A stretch of 64,000 nucleotides of DNA from NCBI RefSeq assembly GCF_030286555.1, contig NZ_JASVWF010000009.1, positions 186,001-250,000 on the forward strand, given 5' to 3'. Positions 51,386 through 59,428 of the stretch are shown piece by piece. Every line of letters begins with the position of its first letter. Position 1 is the stretch's first letter. This DNA is from Actinomycetospora termitidis (GTDB lineage: Bacteria > Actinomycetota > Actinomycetes > Mycobacteriales > Pseudonocardiaceae). A program made the translations under genes and the position numbers. The notes below the pieces were generated by a model. The model was not told where the DNA came from. It did not search any database and was given only the letters and a program-made list of their open reading frames with translations.

Positions 51386-52372
51386 TTGACCGACGTCATG
51401 ACCCGCGCCGACGCCCTGCCCACCGCCCGCGGCCCCGTCTCGGCGGCGGTCCTCGAGGTGCTCGCCGGGACGCGCGAGCCGTCCGACCTGCCGTCGGGAC
51501 CCGGCCTCGATCCCTACGGCGAGGACCTCCAGCTCGCGCTGTACGTGCTCTACGAGCTGCACTACCACGGGTTCGCCGGGGTGGACGAGGAGCTGGAGTG
51601 GGAGCCGGAGCTGCTGCGGCTGCGCCGGTCGCTCGAGACCACCTTCCTGACGGCGCTGCAGGCCGAGGTGCCCGCGGGTGACGACGTGGACGCCGAGGTC
51701 GGCGCGCTGCTGGTCGAGCAGGTCGGCGGCGACGGCCCGTCATACCGGCTCGCGGCCGACGGCGAGCTCTGGCAGCTGCGCGAGTACGTGATCCACCGGT
51801 CGATCTACCACCTCAAGGAGGCCGACCCGCAGGCCTGGGTGATCCCGCGGATCGACGGGCAGGCCAAGGCCTCCCTGGTCACGGTCGAGCACGACGAGTT
51901 CGGCGCCGGGCGCGGCGAGCGCGTCCACGCGAAGGTCTTCGCCGACATGATGGCCGAGCTCGACCTCGACCCGCGCTACCACGGCTACCTCGAGGCGGCC
52001 CCCGCCGAGGCGCTCGCGCCGGTCAACCTCATGTCGCTGTGCGGGCTGCACCGGCGCTGGCGCGGCGCGTCGGTGGGGCAGTTCGCGCTGATCGAGGTGA
52101 CGTCCTCACCCGGCTCCGCACGCCTGGTCAAGGCGATGCAGCGGCTCGGCCTGGGCGAGGGCGCGCAGGCGTTCTACGCCGAGCACGTCGAGGCCGACGC
52201 CGTCCACGAGCAGCTCGTGCGCCGCGGCCTGCTCGCCGACCTCGTGGCGCGCGAGCCGTCGTTGGCTGCCGACGTGGTGTTCGGGATGCGCGCGCTGACC
52301 CTGCTCGAGGATCGGCTCGGCGATCACCTGGTGCGGTCCTGGGATGCGGGCTCGTCGTCCCTGCGCGGCTGA
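51386..52372 (+). CDS. Iron-containing redox enzyme (heme-oxygenase-like diiron fold)
   Basis: 328 aa from TTG 51386, chosen because GAGGAG lies six bases upstream; ATG 51398 is an alternative. It is all-helical, with candidate metal ligands in YVLYELHYHGFAGVDEELEW and FYAEHVEADAVHEQLV (E-x2-H type). This matches the HDO/CADD-like superfamily, whose members are N-oxygenases, desaturases or lyases. It is followed by a convergent CDGSH gene overlapping by 49 bp. Substrate unknown. Confidence 0.75.
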   Translation: MTDVMTRADALPTARGPVSAAVLEVLAGTREPSDLPSGPGLDPYGEDLQLALYVLYELHYHGFAGVDEELEWEPELLRLRRSLETTFLTALQAEVPAGDDVDAEVGALLVEQVGGDGPSYRLAADGELWQLREYVIHRSIYHLKEADPQAWVIPRIDGQAKASLVTVEHDEFGAGRGERVHAKVFADMMAELDLDPRYHGYLEAAPAEALAPVNLMSLCGLHRRWRGASVGQFALIEVTSSPGSARLVKAMQRLGLGEGAQAFYAEHVEADAVHEQLVRRGLLADLVAREPSLAADVVFGMRALTLLEDRLGDHLVRSWDAGSSSLRG

Positions 52373-52563
52373 CGGACCTTCTTCCGGTGGCTGGTGTCGC
52401 AGAACGGGAAGCGCTTGCTCCGCCGGCAGGTGCACACCGCGACCACCGGCCGCTCGGAGCGGACCCGCTCGCCGTCGGGGAGCTCCAGCTCGACGGGCCC
52501 CTCGACCAGCATCGGGCCGCCGTCGGTGAGGGTCACGCGGGGAACGCGCTCGGGGTGCGACAT
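52324..52563 (-). CDS. CDGSH-type iron-sulfur protein
   Basis: 79 aa. The cluster motif is CTCRRSKRFPFCDTSH, matching C-x-C-x2-[ST]-x3-P-x-C-D-x-[ST]-H, so three Cys and one His bind a 2Fe-2S cluster (Thr replaces the usual Gly). A short beta-rich region precedes it. Such bacterial mini-proteins carry electrons or clusters. It overlaps the 3' end of the diiron-type enzyme on the opposite strand, so the two mRNAs are complementary there. Confidence 0.85.
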   Translation of the reverse strand: MSHPERVPRVTLTDGGPMLVEGPVELELPDGERVRSERPVVAVCTCRRSKRFPFCDTSHRKKVRQPRRDDEPASQDRTR

Positions 52564-52588
52564 GCCGCGCGGCTACCCGCCCCCACCC

Positions 52589-52605
52589 GTGAGGGGAACC
52601 CTCAC
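52589..52605 (-). terminator. Terminator hairpin of the acyl-CoA operon
   Basis: GTGAGGG and CCCTCAC pair exactly around GAA (52589-52605), 27 bases past the stop of the AtuA-like gene, the last in a long minus-strand operon. Confidence 0.7.
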
Positions 52606-52631
52606 GATGCTCGGGCGGACGGATCCTCCCC

Positions 52632-54341
52632 TCACGCGTCGAGCAGGGCCTCCGGCACGTCGACGACCCGGCTGCGCAGGTACTCGCCGAGCCCCTTGGC
52701 CTGCGGATCCGGGCGGGTCGACGACGCGACGCCGTCGCCGAGAATCCCGTGCACGACGACGTTGAGCGCCCGCAGGTTCGGCAGCTCGTGGACCTCGATC
52801 GCCAGGTCGGCGACCTCCGGCCCGAGCAGCTCCCGGACCCGATCCACCGTCAGGAACCGCCGGAGCCAGGCGTGCGCGGCGTCGGTTCGCGCCCAGACGC
52901 CGATGTTCGCGTCGCCGCCCTTGTCGCCGGACCGGGCACCGACGACGCGGCCCAGCGGTGCGCGGCGGGTGGGGCCGGCGGGCGTGGTGGCGGCATCTGT
53001 GACGTCGAGTGTCAGCATGGCCGCACTGCTGACACTCGTGGGCGGGTCCGCGACGACGCGCCGTTCCCCGCTGGGCAGGACGACGGCGTGCGTGACGGCG
53101 GATCGCGGCACCGCGGCGGGCCGGTAGACGCCGAAGGCCGACTCGGCGCTCGGGGGCGTCGTGGTGTGGAAGCCGGCGTAGCCGCCCAGCGCGAGCTCCA
53201 TCGTCGCGTTGGAGAACGACCGCCCGACGACGCGCGGGTCCGGGTCCTTCACCGTGACCTTGAGGTGCGCCGTGGCCTCGGCGTTGGACGCGGCGTCCGG
53301 GTGGTCGAAGCGCAGCAGCCGCACGTCGACCTCGGCGAAGCGGTCGCGCCCGCCGAGCACGTCGAACAGCAGGGCCTCCGCGTGGGCGGCCTTCGCCTCG
53401 ATGTCCAGCCCGGTCAGGACCAGCGTCATCGAGTTCCGGTACCCGCCCGCGTCGTTGAGCGCGACCTTGAGCGTCTCCGGCGGCGCCGACCCCCGCACCC
53501 CGCTGATCCGCACCCGGTGCTCGCCGTCGTCGGAGAGCGTGATCGTGTCGAAGTGCGTCGTGCAGTCCGGGCCGAGGTAGGCGGGCGCGGCGATCTCGTA
53601 GAGCAGCTGCGCGGTGACCGTGCCGACCGAGACCAGCCCCCCGGTCCCCGGGTGCTTCGTGATCACCGACGAACCGTCGGCGTCCACCTCCGCGATCGGG
53701 AAGCCGGGATAGCGGCGGTCGGTCACCTCGTCCAGGAACGAGTAGTTCCCGCCGGTCGCCTGCGGCCCGCACTCGATGACGTGGCCCGCGACGACGGCGC
53801 CCGCGAGCTGGTCGAACGCGTCGCGACCCCACCCGTGCCACCACGCCGCTGGCCCCACGACCAGCGACGCGTCCGTCACCCGCCCCGTCACGACGACGTC
53901 CGCCCCTGCGGCCAGGGCCTCCGCGATACCCCACCCGCCCAGGTAGGCGTTGGCCGAGACGGGCTTCCCGACGACGGCGGGCTGGATGGCTTCCAGCGAT
54001 CCCCGCAGGTCGTCGCCCTCGACGTACGCGACCCGCGCGCCGGTGCCGAGGTCCCCGATCGCGGCCGCCAGCCCCGCCGGGTTCAGCCCACCGGCGTTCG
54101 ACACGACCTTGACGCCGCGGGCGACGCAGTCGGCGAGCACGTCGCGCATCTGCGTGAGGAACGTCTTCGCGTACCCGGCGTCGGGGTCCTTGGCCTGCGC
54201 CTTCGCGAGGATGAGCATCGTGAGCTCGGCGAGGTAGTCCCCGCACAGGACGTCGACCGGGCCGCCGTCGAGCATCTCGCGCGCGGCGTTCAGGCGGTCG
54301 CCGTAGAAGCCGGAGATGTTGCCGATCCGTACCGGTCTCAC
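52632..54341 (-). CDS. AtuA-like protein (acyclic terpene utilisation family)
   Basis: 569 aa from GTG 54341. The main domain (about 1-430) has VRIGNISGFYGDRLNAAREM, VVSNAGGLNPAGLAAAIGDL, VVVTGRVTDASLVVGPAAWW and ECGPQATGGNYSFLDE, as in AtuA. A C-terminal alpha/beta domain (about 460-565, GARSGDKGGDANIGVW) is the usual partner domain. The linker (about residues 436-448) is encoded by a 37-bp repeat copy. AtuA is found with acyl-CoA carboxylases in branched acyl-CoA breakdown; its own reaction is unclear. Confidence 0.85.
   Translation of the reverse strand: MRPVRIGNISGFYGDRLNAAREMLDGGPVDVLCGDYLAELTMLILAKAQAKDPDAGYAKTFLTQMRDVLADCVARGVKVVSNAGGLNPAGLAAAIGDLGTGARVAYVEGDDLRGSLEAIQPAVVGKPVSANAYLGGWGIAEALAAGADVVVTGRVTDASLVVGPAAWWHGWGRDAFDQLAGAVVAGHVIECGPQATGGNYSFLDEVTDRRYPGFPIAEVDADGSSVITKHPGTGGLVSVGTVTAQLLYEIAAPAYLGPDCTTHFDTITLSDDGEHRVRISGVRGSAPPETLKVALNDAGGYRNSMTLVLTGLDIEAKAAHAEALLFDVLGGRDRFAEVDVRLLRFDHPDAASNAEATAHLKVTVKDPDPRVVGRSFSNATMELALGGYAGFHTTTPPSAESAFGVYRPAAVPRSAVTHAVVLPSGERRVVADPPTSVSSAAMLTLDVTDAATTPAGPTRRAPLGRVVGARSGDKGGDANIGVWARTDAAHAWLRRFLTVDRVRELLGPEVADLAIEVHELPNLRALNVVVHGILGDGVASSTRPDPQAKGLGEYLRSRVVDVPEALLDA
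52998..53034 (-). repeat. 37-bp repeat, copy 2 (inside the AtuA-like gene)
   Basis: The reverse complement of this stretch matches the copy at 32007-32043 at all but one of 37 positions. It is in frame and encodes about SVSSAAMLTLDVT in the linker between the two domains. Confidence 0.85.
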
Positions 54342-55123
54342 CGCGGCTTCCTTCCCGTCCCGGGCTCGCCGGCGAACGCCTGGCCGATGCGCACCCACTC
54401 GGTCGCGGCGTCGCCGACGACCTCCAACGCCAGGTCGTCCCGGTGCCGCCGCTGCGTGATGAGCAGGGCGAAGTCCTCGGCCGGGCCCGAGATGCGGTCG
54501 GCGGCATCGCCGGGACCCCAGGTCCACGACGACCCGTCCGGCGCCGTCAGCTCCACCCGGATCGGCACGTCGGGCATCTCCAGCCCGTGCGCGAGGTAGC
54601 TGAACGCCCTGGCGCCGACCCCGATGTGTGCCACGTGCCGCAGCCGTTCCGACGGCGGGTGTACCGCTCCGACCGTGTCGAACACGTCCTGCCCGTGCGC
54701 CCAGGTCTCCATGATCCGGGCGGTCAGCGACGACGCCACGGCCATCGGCGGGCCGAACCACGGGACCCGGGTCTTCGGGTCGAGGTCCCGGAACCCGTCG
54801 ATCAGACGGGTGCGGGCCTCGTCGAACCAGGCCAGCATCTCCGCGCCGCTCATCGACCGGAAGCGGGCCGCGATCGTGTCCGGGCTGACCCCGCCCTCGG
54901 CGTCCATCGCGGCCTTCTCCGCGGTGAACGCGTCGGGGTCGGTCGCGGAGCGCAGGGCGACGTCGTCGAAGTAGGCCAGGTGCGAGACCTGGTCGAGGAC
55001 GGTCCAGCCCTCGGCGGGTGTCTCCCGCCGCCAGTCGGACTCGCTCAGCCCTGCGAGCACGGCCCGCAGCTCGGCGGATTCCGCCGCCAGGTCGTCGCAC
55101 AGCGCCGTCATCGACACCGGCAT
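54338..55123 (-). CDS. TIGR03084-type DinB-fold metal-binding protein
   Basis: 261 aa. The four-helix N-terminal domain of the mycothiol-dependent maleylpyruvate isomerase type reads WTVLDQVSHLAYFDDVALRS (metal His) and RIMETWAHGQDVFD (second His). A small C-terminal domain follows. In this group the substrate is unknown; a mycothiol-linked transfer or isomerisation is typical. It overlaps the AtuA-like gene by GTGA and starts just after the enoyl-CoA hydratase stop, in one operon. Confidence 0.82.
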   Translation of the reverse strand: MPVSMTALCDDLAAESAELRAVLAGLSESDWRRETPAEGWTVLDQVSHLAYFDDVALRSATDPDAFTAEKAAMDAEGGVSPDTIAARFRSMSGAEMLAWFDEARTRLIDGFRDLDPKTRVPWFGPPMAVASSLTARIMETWAHGQDVFDTVGAVHPPSERLRHVAHIGVGARAFSYLAHGLEMPDVPIRVELTAPDGSSWTWGPGDAADRISGPAEDFALLITQRRHRDDLALEVVGDAATEWVRIGQAFAGEPGTGRKPR

Positions 55124-55128
55124 CGTCG

Positions 55129-55875
55129 CTACCTCCCCGTCCAGACCGGCGTGCGCTTGTCGCGGAACGCCGCGGGCCCCTCCTGGGCGTCCGCGGAGCG
55201 GTACACCGGCGCCCAGATCTCCTCGGCCTCCTCGTACACCCGCGGCCGCGACAGCAGCACCGTCGCCTTCGCCGCCCGCACCGACAACGGCGCGTTCCCG
55301 ACGATGGATCGGGCCAGCTCCTGCGCCCGGTCCCGCAGCTCGGCCGCCGGCACGACCCGGTTCACCAGCCCGACCTCCTGGGCGCGCGCCGCGTCCACCG
55401 GGTCACCGGTCAGCAGGATCTCCATCGCGACTCGCGGCGGCACGAGCCACGCCAGCGGCGCCGCCCACGGCGACCCGCGCCCGACCTTCACCTCGCTCAC
55501 GGCGAACCGCGCGTGCTCCGCGGCGATCACGAGGTCGCACTGCTGGGCGAGCAGGAACCCACCCGCGAACGCCACGCCGTTGACGGCGGCGATCGTCGGC
55601 TTCGCGACCTCGACGTTGCGCCCGAACTGCGGCAGGAAGTCCGGCGGCGGGATCTCCAGGGAGGTCTCCGCCATCTCCTTGAGGTCGCCGCCCGCGCAGA
55701 ACGCCTTCTCGCCGGCGCCGGTCAGCACGAGCACGGCGGCGGAGTCGTCCGCGTTGAACCGGTGCGTGCACTCCCACAGCCCGTCGCGGACGTCCTTCGA
55801 GAGCGCGTTCCGCGCCTCGGGGCGGTCGATCGTCACCCAGGCGACGCCGTCGTCGACCTCGTAGGTCACGCTCAC
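55129..55875 (-). CDS. Enoyl-CoA hydratase/isomerase family protein
   Basis: 248 aa from GTG 55875. VTIDRPEARNALSKDV at the N-terminus, the oxyanion-hole sequence AFCAGGDLKEMAE and GVAFAGGFLLAQQCDLVIAA are crotonase hallmarks. Of the two catalytic acids, the one in EVKVGRGSPWA is present. The context (carboxylase, acyl-CoA dehydrogenase, AtuA) suggests hydration of an unsaturated branched or terpenoid acyl-CoA. It overlaps the synthetase by GTGA. Confidence 0.88.
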   Translation of the reverse strand: MSVTYEVDDGVAWVTIDRPEARNALSKDVRDGLWECTHRFNADDSAAVLVLTGAGEKAFCAGGDLKEMAETSLEIPPPDFLPQFGRNVEVAKPTIAAVNGVAFAGGFLLAQQCDLVIAAEHARFAVSEVKVGRGSPWAAPLAWLVPPRVAMEILLTGDPVDAARAQEVGLVNRVVPAAELRDRAQELARSIVGNAPLSVRAAKATVLLSRPRVYEEAEEIWAPVYRSADAQEGPAAFRDKRTPVWTGR

Positions 55876-57383
55876 GGGAACATCCTCCGCAGGTCGGGCC
55901 GGTTGAGCTTGCCGCTGCCCGTGCGGGGCAGCGCGTCGACGATCTCGATGCGCCGGGGACGGTGCATGCCCTGCAGGTCGGGGTGCTCCGCGCACCACCG
56001 GTGCAGTTCCTCGACGGTGATCGCGGTCCGCGGCACCACCACGGCCGTCACCTGCTCCACCCACCGCTCGTGCGCGGTGCCGATGACGGCGACCTCGGCC
56101 AGGTCCGGGTGGCCCGCGAGATGTTCCTCGACCATCTGCGGGAACACGTTCTCGCCGCCGGAGACGATCATGTCGTCGATCCGGTCGACGTAGTAGAGGT
56201 AGCCGTCCGCGTCGCGGGACATCAGGTCGCCCGTGCGGAACCACCCGGTCCCGTCCTCGGACACAGGGAACTTCTCCGACGCGTCGATGCCCCAGTAGCC
56301 CGGCGTCACCGCGTCGCCGCGCACCCACAGCTCGCCGACGCCCGGGTCGCCCGGTTCCAGGTCCGCCGACCCGTCCACCGGCACCAACCGCGTCCGGACG
56401 ATCTGCGACAGCGGCCGGCCCATCGAGTCCGGACGGCGGGTCTCGTCCGGCCCGTAGGTCACGACGAGCCCGCTCTGCTCGGTCTGCCCGTAGATCTCGG
56501 TTCCGAGGATCCCGGTGCCCGCCTCGAGCCGCTCGATCGCCGCGCTCGGCGTGCGCGACCCGCCGAACATGCAGACCCGGAACGAGTCCAGGACGACGGG
56601 GTTCTCCACCGTCCGGTTCCCGACGTCGATCATCATCGTCGAGATCAACCCGCCGTAGGTCGGCCGCAGCTGCTCCACCAGCTCCAGCCACCGCACCACG
56701 TCCCACCGCGGCATGAACGTGATCTGCCCGCCGCGCATCAGGATCGGCAGGCTCGCGAGCTGCAGCCCACCGACGTGGAACATCGGCATGCAGTTCAGGA
56801 CGTGGTCGTCGCCGGTGAGCTCGTAGACCTCGATCGCGCCGTCGACCTGCGCGGCGATGTTGCGGTGGGTCTGCCGGACGCCCTTGGGCACGCCGGTCGA
56901 GCCCGAGGTGTACATGAGCAGCGCGTCGTCGCCGTCCAGCCGCGGCACCACGCCGTCGAGCGGGTCCGCACCGGACACCGCCGCCGCGAAGCTCCCGTCC
57001 CCACCCGTCGTCAGGACCTCCGGAGCCGTCCCGTCGAGGGCCTTCTCCAGCCGCTCGACGTCGCCGGGCGGGGTGACGACGAGCCGCGCCCCGGAGTCCG
57101 TGACCGCGTGCCGCAGCGGCGCGTCCGGGAACATGTAGTTCAGCGGCACCCCGACCGCCCCGGCCTGCCACGTGCCGAGGATCGCGATCAGGTACTCCAG
57201 GCAGTTCGGTGCGAGGACCGCGACCCGGTCGCCCTCCCCGATACCGGTCGCGCGCAGGTGCCCGGCGAAGCGGGCGGCGCGGTGCGCGAGGTCGGCGTAG
57301 TCGATCTCGACATCGTCGAGTCGCAGCGCCACCCGTTCTGCGTGGTCGGCCGCGGCTCGCCGTAGCAGCGTCGCGAGATTCAT
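55872..57383 (-). CDS. Acyl-CoA synthetase (AMP-forming)
   Basis: 503 aa. Adenylation motifs are LMYTSGSTGVPKGVRQTHRN (P-loop-like), EIYGQTEQSGLVV, WFRTGDLMSRDADGYLYYVD and DDMIVSGGENVFPQMVEEHL, with the catalytic Lys in RTGSGKLNRPDLR. It converts a carboxylic acid to its CoA thioester. It is coupled by ATGA to the carboxylase alpha gene upstream and by GTGA to the hydratase downstream. Confidence 0.92.
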   Translation of the reverse strand: MNLATLLRRAAADHAERVALRLDDVEIDYADLAHRAARFAGHLRATGIGEGDRVAVLAPNCLEYLIAILGTWQAGAVGVPLNYMFPDAPLRHAVTDSGARLVVTPPGDVERLEKALDGTAPEVLTTGGDGSFAAAVSGADPLDGVVPRLDGDDALLMYTSGSTGVPKGVRQTHRNIAAQVDGAIEVYELTGDDHVLNCMPMFHVGGLQLASLPILMRGGQITFMPRWDVVRWLELVEQLRPTYGGLISTMMIDVGNRTVENPVVLDSFRVCMFGGSRTPSAAIERLEAGTGILGTEIYGQTEQSGLVVTYGPDETRRPDSMGRPLSQIVRTRLVPVDGSADLEPGDPGVGELWVRGDAVTPGYWGIDASEKFPVSEDGTGWFRTGDLMSRDADGYLYYVDRIDDMIVSGGENVFPQMVEEHLAGHPDLAEVAVIGTAHERWVEQVTAVVVPRTAITVEELHRWCAEHPDLQGMHRPRRIEIVDALPRTGSGKLNRPDLRRMFP

Positions 57384-59353
57384 GACGCTTCCCCCGTCGC
57401 TTCGCTCGCCCCGGCCTCGACCACCGCCAACACCTGCCGGGTCTCCACCTGGTCACCCGGGCTGACGTGCAGTTCCGTGACGACGCCGTCCACCGGCGCC
57501 GCGACCGTGTGCTCCATCTTCATGGCCTCCAGGACGACGAGGGCGGCCCCCGCGGCCACGGAGTCACCGCCCGCCGCGAGCACCCGGACGACCGTCCCGG
57601 GCATCGGCGCGAGCAACGACCCGGCGTGCGCGACGGCGTTGGGGTCGGCGAAGCGGGGGACGTCGACGAACCCGCTGGACCCGTCCGGACCGTCGACGAA
57701 CGTCTTCGCGTCCGCGCGGTGGACGAGATACCGACGACGGACGCCGTCGCGATCCAGCACGACGAGCTCCGGTGTGGCCGAGACCAGGCGCAGCTCGTGC
57801 GCCGCCCCGTCGACGGCCACGTCCAGCCCGGAGCGGCGGAAGGAGTAGGCCACCTCGAGGGTGCGGTCGCCGACGGCGTAGGCGACCGTCTGCGGCGGTC
57901 CGCCGACGTTCCGCCATCCCGACGGCAGGTCGCGCAACACCGTCGCACCGGCGCGGTGCTCCGCCTGGCGGGCCAGCGCCGCCGCGACCGCGCGGACGCG
58001 CTCGCCGTCGTCGGGACCGGGAGTGACGAGCTCGGGGTGCCGGGGCAGGTAGCCGGTGTCGGTGCCGCCGGCCAGGAACTCGTCGTCGCGCAGGATGCCG
58101 ACGAGCAGGTCGCGGTTCGTCGTGACGCCGTGGATGCCGGCCCGGGCCAGCGCCCGGGCGAGGGTCCGCGCGGCCTCGTCCCGCGTGGTGCCGTGGGCGA
58201 TGACCTTGGCGAGCATCGGGTCGTAGTGCGGGCTGACGACGGAGCCGTCGGTCACCCCGGCGTCCACCCGGATTCCGGGCAGCTCCGGGATGTCGAACCG
58301 GTGCAGCGTGCCCGTCGCCGGGAGGTACCCGGCGGGCACGTCCTCGGCGTAGAGCCGGACCTCGATCGCGTGCCCGGCGATCGAGGCACCCGTGACCTCG
58401 GGCGGCAGCGCGTGCCCCTCGGCGACCCGCAGCTGCACCGCGACGAGGTCCAGCCCCGTCACGAGCTCCGTCACCGGGTGCTCCACCTGCAGCCGGGTGT
58501 TCACCTCGAGGAAGAAGAAGGCCCCGTCGCGGTCCAGCACGAACTCGACCGTGCCCGCGCCGGTGTAGCCGATCGCCTTCCCGGCGGCGACGGCGGCCGC
58601 GCCGAGCTCCGCGCGCAGCGTCTCGTCGACGGCGGGGGAGGGGCTCTCCTCCACGATCTTCTGGTAGCGCCGCTGGATGGAGCACTCGCGCTCGAAGAGG
58701 TGCACGACCTCGCCGCGGGAGTCCCCGACGATCTGCACCTCGACGTGCCGCGGGTCCTCGACGTAGCGCTCCAGGAACACCGTGCCGTCGCCGAACGCGG
58801 ACGCGGCCTCGCGGCGGGCACCGTCGACCGCGTCGCGCAGCTCCGCGGCGGACCGCACGATCCGCATCCCGCGCCCACCACCGCCGAAGGCGGCCTTGAC
58901 CAGCACCGGGAAGTCGAGGTCGGAGGGCAGGGGAGCGCCGTCGGGCAGCGTCGCGCCCGGCAGGACCGGCACGCCGGCGGCCTCCATGAGCGCCTTCGCC
59001 TCGAGCTTCGAGCCCATCGACGCGATCGCCTCGGGCGTCGGCCCGACGAAGGTCAGGCCGGCCGCCGCGCAGTCGCGGGCGAACCCGGCGTTCTCGGAGA
59101 GGAACCCGTAGCCCGGGTGCACCGCGTCGGCGCCGGTGGCGCGGGCGGCCGCGACGACGAGGTCGGCGCGCAGGTAGGTGTCGGTCGGCGACGCCCCCGG
59201 CAGGCGCACCGCCTCGTCGGCGAGCGCGACGAAGGGCGCGTCGGCGTCCGGGTCGGAGTACACCGCGACCGTCGCGATGCCCATCGCGTGCGCGGTCCGC
59301 ATGACGCGAGCGGCGATCTCACCGCGGTTGGCGACGAGGAGCTTGGTGATCAT
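57380..59353 (-). CDS. Acyl-CoA carboxylase alpha subunit (biotin carboxylase plus biotin carrier)
   Basis: 657 aa. The biotin carboxylase domain (about 1-450) has KLLVANRGEIAARVMRTAHA, GGGGRGMRIVRSAAEL and FLEVNTRLQVEHPVTELVTG. The biotin lysine is in VLEAMKMEHTVAAP near residue 620. It carboxylates biotin with ATP and bicarbonate for the beta subunit encoded just upstream. Beta and alpha are separated by a palindromic element. The acyl-CoA substrate (methylcrotonyl, geranyl or other) cannot be decided by eye. Confidence 0.92.
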   Translation of the reverse strand: MITKLLVANRGEIAARVMRTAHAMGIATVAVYSDPDADAPFVALADEAVRLPGASPTDTYLRADLVVAAARATGADAVHPGYGFLSENAGFARDCAAAGLTFVGPTPEAIASMGSKLEAKALMEAAGVPVLPGATLPDGAPLPSDLDFPVLVKAAFGGGGRGMRIVRSAAELRDAVDGARREAASAFGDGTVFLERYVEDPRHVEVQIVGDSRGEVVHLFERECSIQRRYQKIVEESPSPAVDETLRAELGAAAVAAGKAIGYTGAGTVEFVLDRDGAFFFLEVNTRLQVEHPVTELVTGLDLVAVQLRVAEGHALPPEVTGASIAGHAIEVRLYAEDVPAGYLPATGTLHRFDIPELPGIRVDAGVTDGSVVSPHYDPMLAKVIAHGTTRDEAARTLARALARAGIHGVTTNRDLLVGILRDDEFLAGGTDTGYLPRHPELVTPGPDDGERVRAVAAALARQAEHRAGATVLRDLPSGWRNVGGPPQTVAYAVGDRTLEVAYSFRRSGLDVAVDGAAHELRLVSATPELVVLDRDGVRRRYLVHRADAKTFVDGPDGSSGFVDVPRFADPNAVAHAGSLLAPMPGTVVRVLAAGGDSVAAGAALVVLEAMKMEHTVAAPVDGVVTELHVSPGDQVETRQVLAVVEAGASEATGEAS

Positions 59354-59366
59354 GATGTGCGCTGCG

Positions 59367-59412
59367 CGCAGGTGAGCACTTGTTGTCGCTATAGCGACCA
59401 GAAGTACTCACC
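59367..59412. repeat. Palindromic element copy 4 (imperfect, between carboxylase genes)
   Basis: CAGGTGAGCACTTGTTGTCG at 59367-59386 and the matching arm up to 59412 pair over 24 positions with three mismatches around CTATAG. It lies in the gap between the beta (stop 59429) and alpha (start 59353) carboxylase genes of one operon, so it would be a hairpin within the mRNA just before the alpha start. The core TTGTCGCTAT is shared with copy 3. Confidence 0.8.
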
Positions 59413-59428
59413 TGGCGAAGCCACCTCC

